A stretch of 9,029 nucleotides of DNA from positions 1 through 9,029 of the forward strand of contig JAGRKR010000188.1 of the NCBI GenBank assembly GCA_020442225.1. The letters run 5' to 3'. The stretch is from Hyphomicrobiaceae bacterium. Its GTDB lineage: Bacteria; Pseudomonadota; Alphaproteobacteria; Rhizobiales; Hyphomicrobiaceae. Below are positions 1 through 7,536 of this stretch, one piece after another. The notes beneath the pieces were generated by a model, which saw only the letters and a list, made by a program, of their open reading frames with translations, was not told where the DNA came from and searched no databases. Position 1 is the stretch's first letter, and every line of letters begins with the position of its first letter. The translations under genes and the position numbers were made by a program.

Positions 1-1
1 C

Positions 2-103
2 GAGGACGATTTCTCCAACCTCGGCGACACCTCGACGCTCGCCGAGCCGGCCGTGGTCGAGGACCTGATCAGCAACCGGCAGAACAAGAAGGCCTCGGCT
101 TAG
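2..103 (+). CDS. C-terminal end of an unidentified protein (5' truncated)
   Basis: The reading frame is open from the left edge of the window and closes at a TAG at 101-103, giving 33 residues of a C-terminus. The tail starts [11 protein letters not shown] and ends NRQNKKASA: an acidic stretch followed by a short basic end, so probably a flexible tail. Nearly every codon ends in G or C, as in the other genes here, and a strong stem-loop follows 22 nt after the stop; both support a real gene end. There is no recognisable motif and I cannot name the protein. The rest lies outside the window. Confidence 0.6.
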   Translation, partial: EDDFSNLGDTSTLAEPAVVEDLISNRQNKKASA

Positions 104-125
104 CCTGACGTCTTTCGCTCGCTTT

Positions 126-164
126 GCCCCGGACGATCCGTTGCGGTCGCCCGGGGCGGTCTTT
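126..164 (+). terminator. Putative factor-independent terminator of the upstream partial gene
   Basis: GCCCCGG (126-132) pairs perfectly with CCGGGGC (151-157). The interior continues the helix: C134-G149, then GA/TC and CCG/CGG with one bulged T at 137, closed by a TTG loop (141-143). The 3' arm is followed by GGTCTTTC, a short U-rich run. The position just after the TAG at 101-103 fits termination of the upstream gene. A second small GC-rich inverted repeat (GCCCGC/GCGGGC, 167-180) follows but has almost no loop. Confidence 0.65.
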
Positions 165-266
165 CGGCCCGCGAGCGGGCGCGTTGCGCAGATTCCAGTT
201 GTCGGCGCCCACCGTCGGGGGCACCATCGCGCGATTTCGTCGCTCATCCCTTCCAGGAGATCACCC

Positions 267-863
267 GTGCAACTGTTGTTCTCGCCGTCGTCGCCGTTCG
301 TCCGCAAGGTCCTGCTGGTTGCCGCCGTCAAGGGGCTCTCGGACAAGCTCAAGGAGCGCAAGACGGATACGACATCGAACGATCCGGAGCTTGCGCGCGT
401 CAATCCGCTCGGCAAGATCCCGGCGCTGGCGCTCGACGACGGCACGACGATCTACGACAGCCAGGTGATCTGCGAGTATCTGGACAGCCTGGCACCGAGC
501 CCGAAGCTCTTCCCGGACGGGGCGGCGCGCTGGCCGGCGCTGACGCTCGGCGCGCTCGCCGATGGCATCCTCGAGGCGGCGTTGCTGATGGTCTACGAGG
601 GGCGTTATCGGCCCGAGGGCATGCGGGTTCAGGCCTGGGTCGATCGTCAGCAGTCGAAGATCGACCGTGCGCTCGCTTATCTCGAGGCGAAGGGCGCGCC
701 GGCCGGCATCGACTACGGCACCATCACGCTCGCCTGTGCGCTCGGCTATTTGGACTTCCGCCACGGCGGCAAGTGGCGCGCCGGCCATCCCAAGCTCGTG
801 GCGTGGCTCGACGCGTTCGCGGCGAAGGTTCCGGCCTTCGACGCCTCGAAGCCGTCGGGCTGA
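267..863 (+). CDS. Glutathione S-transferase family protein, YibF-like
   Basis: Protein of 198 aa from a GTG start, chosen because AGGAGA (254-259) sits 7 nt upstream and the thioredoxin-fold domain begins immediately; a longer in-frame extension back to 141 has no domain content and no ribosome site. Residues 1-75 form the N-terminal GST domain: SPSSPFVRK (6-14) at the active-site end of helix 1, NPLGKIPAL (46-54) with the cis-proline P52, and DSQVICEYL (64-72), the glutathione gamma-glutamyl binding segment. The C-terminal helical half carries ALADGILEAAL (96-106) and a GYLDFR segment (160-165), both close to what I recall of E. coli YibF. The family conjugates or transfers glutathione, usually in the cytosol; the substrate cannot be told from sequence. 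The gene is flanked by stem-loops on both sides, so it is probably transcribed alone. Family assignment is sure, subgroup likely. Confidence 0.92.
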   Translation: MQLLFSPSSPFVRKVLLVAAVKGLSDKLKERKTDTTSNDPELARVNPLGKIPALALDDGTTIYDSQVICEYLDSLAPSPKLFPDGAARWPALTLGALADGILEAALLMVYEGRYRPEGMRVQAWVDRQQSKIDRALAYLEAKGAPAGIDYGTITLACALGYLDFRHGGKWRAGHPKLVAWLDAFAAKVPAFDASKPSG

Positions 864-875
864 GCGCGCACCTTC

Positions 876-902
876 GCCTTGCCGCAGGGCGTGCGGCAGG
901 GC
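876..902 (+). terminator. Strong stem-loop after the GST gene, putative terminator
   Basis: GCCTTGCCGCA (876-886) pairs over 11 positions, one of them a G-U pair, with TGCGGCAGGGC (892-902) around the 5-nt loop GGGCG. It starts 13 nt after the GST stop codon. The 3' side reads GCACTCTCC rather than a clean U-run, so it may be a weak factor-independent terminator or an RNA-stabilising 3' end. It lies 69 nt before the GTG of the next gene, consistent with separating the two units. Confidence 0.5.
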
Positions 903-971
903 ACTCTCCAGGCTTGGCGTGCCTCAGGACGGCATGTGTCGGTGTAGCATTCAGTGTGAAAAGGCCGTGCG

Positions 972-3053
972 GTGAACGTCCCGCTGAAGATCGGCCATAG
1001 CGCCTGTCCCCACGATTGCCCCTCGACGTGTGCGCTGGACGTCGAGCTGCTGGACGATGGCCGCATCGGTCGCGTGCGCGGCTCGAAGGAGAACGACTAC
1101 ACGGCGGGCGTCATCTGCGCCAAGGTCGCCCGCTATGCCGAGCGACTGCACCATTCCGAGCGGGTGACGCATCCGTTGCGGCGCACGGGCCCCAAGGGCT
1201 CGGGCCAGTTCGCGCGCTGTAGCTGGGACGAGGCGCTGGATCTCACGGCCGAGGCCTTTCTCGCCGCCGAGCGACGGCATGGGCCGGAGGCGGTCTGGCC
1301 GTACTATTTCGCGGGCACTATGGGCCTCGTCATGCGCGACGGCATCGAGCGTCTGCGCCACGTCAAACGCTACTCGCGCCAGTTCTCGACCATCTGCACG
1401 ACACTGGCCTGGACCGGCTTCGTCGCCGGGACCGGGCGGCTCGCCGGTCCCGATCCGCGCGAGATGGCCAAGGCGGATCTCGTGGTGATATGGGGGACGA
1501 ACCCCGTCAACACGCAGGTCAACGTCATGACCCATGCCATCCGGGCCCGCAAGGAGCGCGGAGCCCGCATCGTGGCGATCGATGTCTATCGCAACGGCAC
1601 CATGGAGCAGGCCGATCTGGCGCTCTGCCTGAGACCCGGCACCGACGGCGCGCTCGCCTGCGCCGTGATGCACATCCTGTTCCGCGACGGCTACGCGAAC
1701 TGGCCCTATCTCGAGCGCTACACGGACGCCCCGCACGAGCTGGCGGCGCACGTGGCGACGCGCACGCCCGACTGGGCCGCAGGAATCACGGGGCTGTCGG
1801 TCGACGAGATTGAGACCTTCGCGCGGATGATCGGCACGACGCCGCGCAGCTATTTCCGCCTCGGCTATGGCTTCACGCGCTCGCGCAACGGCGCCGTCAA
1901 CATGCATGCGGCGCTGTCGATCCCGACCGTGACCGGCGCCTGGGAGCACGAGGGCGGCGGCGGCTTCCACAACAACGGCGCCATCTTCCGCTGGAACAAG
2001 ACGATGATCGAGGGGCTCGATGCGCGCGACGAAAGCGTGCGCGTGCTCGACATGTCGCGCATCGGTCCCATCCTGTGCGGCGACCGCTCGGACCTCGGCG
2101 CCGGGCCGCCGGTCACCGCCATGCTGATCCAGAACATGAACCCGGTGCAGGTCGCGCCGGACCAGCGCTTGGTGAAGCGCGGCTTCGCCCGCGACGATCT
2201 CTTCGTGACGGTGCACGAGCAGTTCATGACGGCGACGGCGCGCATGGCCGACGTCGTGCTGCCGGCGACGATGTTCCTGGAGCACGACGACGTCTACCAG
2301 GGCGGCGGACACCAGTACATTATGCTCGGCCCGAAGCTGCGCGAGCCGCCGGGCGCGTGTCGCTCCAACCACCAGGTCATCTCTGGGCTCGCCGAGCGGG
2401 TCGGTGCGCGCCACCCCGGCTTCGACATGACGGCGCGTGAGCTCATCGACTGGACGCTCCAGGCCTCGGGCTGGGGGACGCTGGCGGAGCTGGAGACGAA
2501 ACGCTGGATCGATTGCCAGCCGGATTTCGCCGACTCGCACTATCGCAACGGCTTCGCCTACCCCGACGGCAAGTTCCGCTTCAAGCCGGACTGGGCCAAC
2601 GTCCCGGCGCCGAGGCGCCACGATTGGGGCATCGCCGGCGACATGCCGTCCCTGCCGGACCATTGGGACGTCATCGAGCGCGCGGATGCCGCGCATCCCT
2701 TCCGCCTCGCCACCAGTCCGTCGCGCCACTACCTCAACTCGAGCTTCAACGAGACGCCGACCAGCCGGCGTCTGGAGGGAGAGCCGACCATCAAGCTGCA
2801 CCCCGACGACCTCGCGGCACTCGGCCTCGCCTCGGGCGACCCGGTGCGCGTCGGCAACGAGCGCGGCGAGATCCGCCTCCGCGCCGAGGCCTTCGACGGC
2901 GTGCAGCGCGGTGTCGCCATCATCGAAAGCATCCCGCCGAACGAGGCCTTCGCCGACGAGGTTGGCCTGAATACGCTGACCAGCGCCTTTCGCGTGCCTC
3001 CCTTCGGCGGGGCGGCGTTCCACGACAACCATGTATGGGTCAAAGCGGCATGA
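972..3053 (+). CDS. Molybdopterin oxidoreductase family protein, [4Fe-4S], cytoplasmic (DMSO reductase superfamily)
   Basis: Protein of 693 aa. The GTG start is supported by AAAAGG upstream and because the iron-sulfur ligands lie at its very N-terminus. Residues C12-x3-C16-x3-C20-x28-C49, followed by K51, form the N-terminal [4Fe-4S] site of the family. C142 (in STICTTLAW) falls where formate dehydrogenase H has its metal-ligating selenocysteine (140), so it is the likely Mo/W ligand. VIWGTNPVNT (172-181) and LRPGTDGALA (220-229) are standard bis-MGD cofactor-binding segments, and residues about 575-693 are the C-terminal dinucleotide-binding domain. There is no twin-arginine signal, so it should be cytoplasmic. 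It ends inside the start codon of the acyl-ACP synthetase gene (ATGA, 3050-3053), so the two are translationally coupled. No electron-transfer subunit or cofactor-assembly gene is next to it. The substrate is unknown; it is one of the uncharacterised formate-dehydrogenase/thiosulfate-reductase-like group. Confidence 0.92.
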   Translation: MNVPLKIGHSACPHDCPSTCALDVELLDDGRIGRVRGSKENDYTAGVICAKVARYAERLHHSERVTHPLRRTGPKGSGQFARCSWDEALDLTAEAFLAAERRHGPEAVWPYYFAGTMGLVMRDGIERLRHVKRYSRQFSTICTTLAWTGFVAGTGRLAGPDPREMAKADLVVIWGTNPVNTQVNVMTHAIRARKERGARIVAIDVYRNGTMEQADLALCLRPGTDGALACAVMHILFRDGYANWPYLERYTDAPHELAAHVATRTPDWAAGITGLSVDEIETFARMIGTTPRSYFRLGYGFTRSRNGAVNMHAALSIPTVTGAWEHEGGGGFHNNGAIFRWNKTMIEGLDARDESVRVLDMSRIGPILCGDRSDLGAGPPVTAMLIQNMNPVQVAPDQRLVKRGFARDDLFVTVHEQFMTATARMADVVLPATMFLEHDDVYQGGGHQYIMLGPKLREPPGACRSNHQVISGLAERVGARHPGFDMTARELIDWTLQASGWGTLAELETKRWIDCQPDFADSHYRNGFAYPDGKFRFKPDWANVPAPRRHDWGIAGDMPSLPDHWDVIERADAAHPFRLATSPSRHYLNSSFNETPTSRRLEGEPTIKLHPDDLAALGLASGDPVRVGNERGEIRLRAEAFDGVQRGVAIIESIPPNEAFADEVGLNTLTSAFRVPPFGGAAFHDNHVWVKAA

Positions 3054-4690
3054 CAGTCGAAGCAGCGGAGAAGCCGTCCGAGGAACTGGCCGCGGGCTGG
3101 CGGGATGCCAGTCCCTTCGATCTGGCGAGCACGCGCACGACGCTGTTCGAGGCGCTGCTCAGTGCGGCGCGCCGTCATGGTCGCAAGAAGATCGTGCTCG
3201 AAGACCCCGACCGGATGCCTCTCACCTACGGGCGGCTCGTGCTGGCGAGCCTGCTGATCGGCAAGAAGCTCGCGCCGATGACGCGCGTGAAGGAGAACGT
3301 CGGCGTCCTGCTGCCCGGCGTGCAGGGCATGGCTGTGACGCTGTTCGGGCTCACCGCCTACGGGCGCGTGCCGGCGATCCTAAACTTCACGGCGGGCCTC
3401 AAGAACCTGCGATCGGCGGTCGCCACGGGGCAGATTTCCGTCCTCGTGACCTCGCGGCGGTTTCTCGAAGCCGCCCGGCTCGACAGTGTGGTCAGCGACC
3501 TCGCGGCCGGACCGTCGGAGAGCGAGCCCGCGCTGCGCGTCATCTATCTCGAGGACATACGCAAGGGCATCACGTCCTGGGACAAGGCAAAGGCCGTAGC
3601 CGCCGCGGCGATGGCCCGTCGCATCCATCGCCGGCATCGCATCAAGCCGGACGACGCCGCCGTCGTGCTCTTCACGTCCGGCACCGAAGGCGCGCCCAAG
3701 GGCGTGGTTCTCTCGCATGCCAACCTCATCGCCAACGCGCGCCAGATCTATCAGCACGCCGGCGGCGCCATCACGCCGGCCGACACGCTCTTCAACCCGT
3801 TGCCGCTTTTCCATTCCTTTGGTCTCACGGCCGGCCTGCTGATGCCGATCCTCAACGGCATCAAGGCGGTGCTCTACCCGAGCCCGTTGCATTATCGCGA
3901 AATCCCGAAGCTCATCCGGGCCACACAGGCGACATTCCTGCTCGCCACCGACACTTTCCTTCAGGGCTATGCGCGCGCCGCCTCGCCCGGCGATCTCGAC
4001 AGCGTCCGCAACGTCGTGGCCGGCGCCGAGCGCGTGAAGGAGGAGACGCGCCGCCTCTGGGCCTCGACCGGAGCCGTGATCCTCGAGGGCTATGGCGCCA
4101 CCGAATGCGCCCCAGTGCTGGCCTGCAACCTCCCCGGTGACAACCGCCCGGGCTGCGTCGGCCGGCTGCTGCCCGGCGTGCGCGCCCGCCTGGAGCCCGT
4201 TCCGGGAATTTCGGACGGCGGGCAGCTTCTCGTGTCGGGGCCGAACGTGATGGCCGGCTATCTGCTCGACGGCCAGCCGGGCGTCCTGCATCCGCTGGTG
4301 GACGGAGTCCACAACACCGGCGACATCGTCAGCATCGACGAGGACGGCTTCGTCACGATCAAGGGGCGCGCCAAGCGCTTCGCCAAGCTCGGTGGCGAGA
4401 TGGTCTCGCTGGCAGCCGTCGAGACGATGCTGTCGGAGGTCTGGCCGGGCGCCAACCACGTCGTAGTCAATCTGCCCGACCCCCGGAAGGGCGAGCAGCT
4501 CGTGCTGGTCACCGAAAAGCCCGACGCCGACCGTGGCGAGCTCATGGCGCATGCCAAAGCCCAGGGCTTCCCGGAGCTCTGGGTGCCGCGCGTGGTGCTG
4601 GTCGTCTCGACGATCCCGGTGCTGGGGTCCGGCAAGATCGACTACGTCGCGACCGCCGAGCTCGCCCGCCAGATGCGACCGCTGCTCTGA
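3050..4690 (+). CDS. AMP-binding acyl-ACP/acyl-CoA synthetase, Aas C-terminal-domain type
   Basis: Protein of 546 aa that activates a fatty acid with ATP as acyl-AMP and passes it to a thiol carrier. The start is the ATG overlapping the preceding stop by 4 nt; the open frame continues upstream to 2513 but only as antisense-free shadow of the molybdoenzyme gene. Signatures: P-loop LFTSGTEGAPKGV (207-219), LPLFHSFGLT (251-260), LYPSPLHYR (275-283), VVAGAE (322-327), GYGATECAP (347-355), TGD (423-425), GRAKRFAKLGGEMVSL (439-454), and the catalytic lysine K529 in GSGKID. LFHSFGLT, PSPLHYR, VAGAE and RAKRFAK match the synthetase half of E. coli Aas (2-acyl-GPE acyltransferase/acyl-ACP synthetase) as I recall it. 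The N-terminal PlsC-type acyltransferase domain of Aas is absent, so this is a stand-alone synthetase; a lysophospholipid- or fatty-acid-recycling role is inference. Confidence 0.9.
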   Translation: MTVEAAEKPSEELAAGWRDASPFDLASTRTTLFEALLSAARRHGRKKIVLEDPDRMPLTYGRLVLASLLIGKKLAPMTRVKENVGVLLPGVQGMAVTLFGLTAYGRVPAILNFTAGLKNLRSAVATGQISVLVTSRRFLEAARLDSVVSDLAAGPSESEPALRVIYLEDIRKGITSWDKAKAVAAAAMARRIHRRHRIKPDDAAVVLFTSGTEGAPKGVVLSHANLIANARQIYQHAGGAITPADTLFNPLPLFHSFGLTAGLLMPILNGIKAVLYPSPLHYREIPKLIRATQATFLLATDTFLQGYARAASPGDLDSVRNVVAGAERVKEETRRLWASTGAVILEGYGATECAPVLACNLPGDNRPGCVGRLLPGVRARLEPVPGISDGGQLLVSGPNVMAGYLLDGQPGVLHPLVDGVHNTGDIVSIDEDGFVTIKGRAKRFAKLGGEMVSLAAVETMLSEVWPGANHVVVNLPDPRKGEQLVLVTEKPDADRGELMAHAKAQGFPELWVPRVVLVVSTIPVLGSGKIDYVATAELARQMRPLL

Positions 4691-4826
4691 CGGCAGCATC
4701 TCCCGCGCCATCTGCCCGGCGCGGTGGTGGAAGGGCGTCTCGTGCGCGGATCGGTCGGCGATCCTCGCAACAAACTCTTGGATCGCGCGTCCTGTGCGGC
4801 CGGATCCTCGACCACGGAGGATCATC
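4691..4826 (+). promoter_or_regulatory. Structured leader of the guanidinium exporter gene, two stem-loops, SD site paired
   Basis: This 136-nt gap contains two hairpins. The first is GGATCG (4748-4753) with CGATCC (4759-4764), loop GTCGG. The second is GATCCTC (4803-4809) with GAGGATC (4817-4823), a 7-bp perfect stem with a 7-nt loop, which buries the GGAGG ribosome site (4816-4820) 6 nt before the ATG. GATCCTCG occurs twice (4760-4767 and 4803-4810), so the distal copy could also pair with the ribosome-site strand, and that pairing would exclude the first hairpin. The layout suits translational control. I could not match the guanidine-II consensus (ACGR loops closed by G-C pairs) or the guanidine-I and -III cores, so a known riboswitch is not supported. 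Confidence 0.4.
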
Positions 4827-5138
4827 ATGGCCTGGATCTACCTGCTGCTCGCTGGTCTCTCCGAGATCGTCTGGTCGTACCTGATGAAGGTCTCGCAGGG
4901 CTTCAGCCGGCCCGGCGCCACGGTCGCCATGCTGGCGGCGATGGTTGTCAGCTTCTCGCTGCTCGCCGCAGCCATGCGCACGCTTCCGCTCGGCACGGCG
5001 TACATGATCTGGACGGGGATCGGCGCCGTCGGAGCATTTCTCGTCGGTGTGCTCGTGCTCGGCGAGGCGGCAACCCCGCTCCGGCTGACCGCGGCGGCGC
5101 TCATTCTCGGCGGCATCGTGCTGATGGGCCTGGAATGA
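4827..5138 (+). CDS. gdx: SMR family guanidinium exporter, Gdx/SugE type
   Basis: Protein of 103 aa with four transmembrane helices (about 2-20, 30-50, 55-79 and 84-102), the normal length for small multidrug resistance proteins, which work as antiparallel dimers in the inner membrane exchanging protons for cation. The start is the ATG 6 nt after GGAGG. The residues characterised in Gdx transporters are all present: E13 (proton/substrate site), W16, S42, Y59 and W62, within AGLSEIVW, MVVSFSLL and LGTAYMIWTGIGAVG. GFSRP after helix 1 and LGE in the helix 3-4 loop are also Gdx-like. This set points to the guanidinium-exporter subtype rather than the EmrE multidrug subtype. It lies downstream of the synthetase gene but after a structured 136-nt leader, so it may be separately controlled. 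No guanidine carboxylase or urea genes adjoin. Confidence 0.92.
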   Translation: MAWIYLLLAGLSEIVWSYLMKVSQGFSRPGATVAMLAAMVVSFSLLAAAMRTLPLGTAYMIWTGIGAVGAFLVGVLVLGEAATPLRLTAAALILGGIVLMGLE

Positions 5139-5140
5139 CA

Positions 5141-5180
5141 TCGCCCGTGTTGGACAGGGATGGACAGGTGTAACGGGCGG
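5141..5180. terminator. Stem-loop between convergent genes, possible bidirectional terminator
   Basis: CGCCCGT (5142-5148) pairs with ACGGGCG (5173-5179); T5141-G5180 can extend it. The loop is 24 nt and consists largely of an exact 8-nt direct repeat, TGGACAGG at 5151-5158 and 5161-5168. It sits in the 59-nt space between the gdx stop and the stop of the opposing aldolase gene, the expected place for a shared terminator. The large loop and lack of a U-run on either side make efficient intrinsic termination uncertain. Confidence 0.35.
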
Positions 5181-5197
5181 TTGCCTTGCCGTCGGCG

Positions 5198-6085
5198 TCA
5201 GAGCGCCCCGACCCTCTCGAGGGCCTGGCGAACGTCCGCGACGCCTTCGGGCGGCAGCGGCGCCTGGGGTGGCAGCGGCGCGCCGACCGCATAGCCCTGC
5301 AGCTCCAGGCCACCCTTGATCGAGGCGGCGAGATTGTATTTGGCGAACACCTGGTTGATGCCCCAGAGCGCCTTCTGCAGCTCCATGGCAGCCTGCCACT
5401 CGCCACGGCGGCAGAGCTCGTAGAGCGCGACGCTCTGCTTCGGCACGATGCAGGCGGGACCGGCCATCCAGCCCTTGCCGCCGATCAGCATCACGCAGGT
5501 CGGGATGTGCGCGGAGGCGGAGAAGACGTCGAGGCGGTCCCCCACGCGGTTGATGATCGAGAGCAGGCGTCCCGTGTTGTGCGAGGCGTCCTTGATGTAG
5601 CCGATATTGTCGATGCGGCTCAGCCGATCGATGACCGGCAACGACAGGTCCGAGCGCTGGAAGTTCGGGTTGGTATAGAGCACCACCGGCAGCGTCGTCG
5701 CCGTGGCGATGGCCTCGAAATAGGCATGGACGCCATCGTCGGAGACCGGGAAGTACGCCTCCATGATGGCCAGGATGCCGTCGCAGCCGAGTGCCTGCAT
5801 CTCACGCGTCTGATGCACCGCCTCGGCGATCGTGGTGGCGGCGACGCCAGCGACGACCGGAACCCGGCCACGGGCCGCCGCGACCACCACCTCGACGACG
5901 CGGCGGCGCTGCGGCCACGTGAGATAGGCGAACTCCCCCGTCGAGCCGAGTGGCGTGAGGCCGTGCACACCTGCGGCGATGAGGTCCTCGCACAGCCGCG
6001 CGAGCACGTCGTCCATGATCTCACCGGAGGTGTGGACGGGTGAGACGAGATAGGGAAAGACGCCGTGGAAGCGACTGGCCGTCAT
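5198..6085 (-). CDS. Dihydrodipicolinate synthase family class I aldolase/lyase, probably not DapA
   Basis: Protein of 295 aa, usual length for the DapA/NanA family of (beta/alpha)8-barrel Schiff-base lyases. The ATG is preceded on the minus strand by GGAGGA; the frame stays open far upstream but only through the P450 gene. [13 protein letters not shown] (45-57) holds the pyruvate-carboxylate loop (S48-T49), Y137 is the catalytic tyrosine in VVLYTNPNF, and K165 in YIKDAS is the Schiff-base lysine. After the tyrosine the sequence reads [10 protein letters not shown], not the VPxRTG segment of true DHDPS, so the arginine that binds aspartate semialdehyde is missing. The YxNPxxF pattern resembles what I recall of hydratase-aldolases that cleave arylidene-pyruvates. 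It therefore probably acts on a pyruvate-derived aldol or 2-oxo acid. It lies 92 nt downstream of the P450 gene on the same strand, likely co-transcribed. Confidence 0.9.
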   Translation of the reverse strand: MTASRFHGVFPYLVSPVHTSGEIMDDVLARLCEDLIAAGVHGLTPLGSTGEFAYLTWPQRRRVVEVVVAAARGRVPVVAGVAATTIAEAVHQTREMQALGCDGILAIMEAYFPVSDDGVHAYFEAIATATTLPVVLYTNPNFQRSDLSLPVIDRLSRIDNIGYIKDASHNTGRLLSIINRVGDRLDVFSASAHIPTCVMLIGGKGWMAGPACIVPKQSVALYELCRRGEWQAAMELQKALWGINQVFAKYNLAASIKGGLELQGYAVGAPLPPQAPLPPEGVADVRQALERVGAL

Positions 6086-6177
6086 GGACGGTTCCTCCGC
6101 CTGTGCGCGCTCGCAGCCATCGGCGCCGCGCGAAGTGCGGCAGCACGCCGTGGCGCTCTGCGGACGCCGCGGGCTGG

Positions 6178-7536
6178 CTAGCTCAGCTCTTTGATGCGGA
6201 AATTCAGGCCGCCCTTGGGCGTGAGAGTCACGGTCGCGTTCAAGGGGGCCGGCACCTGTCCCACATACTCCGGCTGGAAGCGGCGCAGCAGCATCGACAG
6301 CGCGAGCGTGTTCTCGACCTGGCTCATGGCGCCGCCGATGCAGCTCCGCTTGCCCGCGCCGAACGGCAGGTACGAGTACTTCACCCGCTTCTTCATGCCG
6401 TCGCCCATGAAGCGCTCCGGACGGAACTCCTCGGGCGACTCCCAGAAGCGCGGATTGTGGTGCGCGCCATAGCTGAAGACGATGACCTTGTCGCCCGGGC
6501 GGATCTCGGTCTTGCCGATGGTGTCGCGCTCGGAGGCGATGCGGATGAGCGACCAGACCGGCGGGTAGAGCCGCATGGTCTCCTGCACGACGGCGCGGGT
6601 ATAGGCGAGCGCCGAGTAGTCGGCCGCGGTCGGCTCGCGATCGCCGTAGACCTCCTCGCCCTCGCGCCGGATGCGCGCCGCCGTCTCCGGGTGGACGGAG
6701 GCAAGGTAGAGGGCGTAGGCCAGCGTCAGAGCCGTCGTCTCGGTGCCGGCCCACAGATACTGCTTGATCTCGTCGATGGCCTGCTGGCGGTCGAACTCCG
6801 GCATATTGGGATCGTTTGCGGCGTCCTCGATCATGGTGAGCAGCGTGCGCTCGCGATGCTCGCGGGCATTGGCGGCCATGACCAGAGGGGGAATGGCGCC
6901 CCAGGCCTCCATCGCCTTTGCGGCCTTCTCCTCCTCGACGATCTCGTTGCCGTCGCCGGAGAGTTTGCGCTGGCGAATGGATTTGTGATTCATCACGTCG
7001 GTGTAGGTCTTCACGTACTTGAAGACGACGTGCGGATTGAAAGGCATGTCGCGGTCGAACAGGGCCTTGCAGATCATGTCGGCGGCGAGCGTCCAGGTCT
7101 GCTCGACCATCTCGACGGTGTCGCCCGACTTCGCGAGCTCGCCCCAATGCTCCATCTTCGAGCGGATCGCCATCAGGAAGTAGGGGATGTACTCGGCGAA
7201 CATGTCGGGGTGGAAGGCAGGCTGCTGCGGCACGCGCACCTTCTGCCAGAGCGCGCCGTCATGCGTGATCATGGACTTGCCGAACACCGGCTTCAAGCCG
7301 TCGAAATACTTGATGTAGGAGTCGGCCTTCGTCACCAGCACGTGCTTGAAGTGGTCGGGCTCCGTCAGCAGGATCAGGCGCTGAGACTGCAGCTTCACCG
7401 GGATGGCGCTGCCGTAGCGCTCGCCGAGCTGCATCAGGATCTGCATCGGGTTGGCCGGCCCCTTGAGGAGCGGCGTCAAGGTGAACCAGATGCTGTTCTC
7501 TTCGCCGAGGGCCTGCACGTGGGAAAGATCTGACAT
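6178..7536 (-). CDS. Cytochrome P450 monooxygenase
   Basis: Protein of 452 aa with every core P450 signature. W97-QKV-R101 is the C-helix heme-propionate contact, AGTETT (263-268) the I-helix oxygen-activating motif, E319-TM-R322 the K-helix ExxR, FRPERFM (371-377) the meander, and [11 protein letters not shown] (391-401) the heme loop with thiolate C399. It is a soluble form: there is no N-terminal membrane anchor, and no fused reductase, so it needs external ferredoxin and reductase, neither of which is in the window. The ATG is preceded by a modest purine run (GAAAGAGAG) on the minus strand. It is first in a probable two-gene unit with the DHDPS-family lyase. The substrate is not deducible; the I-helix acidic residue is Glu where many P450s have Asp. 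The CYP family cannot be assigned by eye. Confidence 0.96.
   Translation of the reverse strand: MSDLSHVQALGEENSIWFTLTPLLKGPANPMQILMQLGERYGSAIPVKLQSQRLILLTEPDHFKHVLVTKADSYIKYFDGLKPVFGKSMITHDGALWQKVRVPQQPAFHPDMFAEYIPYFLMAIRSKMEHWGELAKSGDTVEMVEQTWTLAADMICKALFDRDMPFNPHVVFKYVKTYTDVMNHKSIRQRKLSGDGNEIVEEEKAAKAMEAWGAIPPLVMAANAREHRERTLLTMIEDAANDPNMPEFDRQQAIDEIKQYLWAGTETTALTLAYALYLASVHPETAARIRREGEEVYGDREPTAADYSALAYTRAVVQETMRLYPPVWSLIRIASERDTIGKTEIRPGDKVIVFSYGAHHNPRFWESPEEFRPERFMGDGMKKRVKYSYLPFGAGKRSCIGGAMSQVENTLALSMLLRRFQPEYVGQVPAPLNATVTLTPKGGLNFRIKELS

Noticed and set aside
951..3032. Minus-strand open frame of 693 codons across the molybdoenzyme gene
   Set aside because: It is an antisense shadow: GC-rich third positions remove stop codons on the opposite strand. 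The translation has no domain signatures and is dominated by Arg, Ala, Val and Asp, while the plus strand has a complete set of cofactor motifs.
2513..3049. N-terminal extension of the synthetase through the end of the molybdoenzyme gene
   Set aside because: The extension translates to Arg/Pro/Ala-rich noise in a shifted frame over a conserved gene; the ATG at 3050 gives a normal family length.
4691..4826. Guanidine riboswitch (classes I, II, III) before gdx
   Set aside because: The ACGG at 4814-4817 is not a tetraloop closed by G-C pairs, and only one such site exists; the conserved ykkC and guanidine-III core strings are not present. Only a generic structured leader is claimed.
3380..4828. 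Minus-strand open frame of 482 codons across the synthetase gene
   Set aside because: Antisense shadow of a clear AMP-binding enzyme. Only its first 40 codons or so, which lie in the gap before gdx, look protein-like; these are listed as a separate low-interest finding.
6040..7533. Plus-strand open frame of 497 codons across the P450 gene
   Set aside because: Antisense shadow of the P450; no motif, and the minus strand carries every P450 signature.
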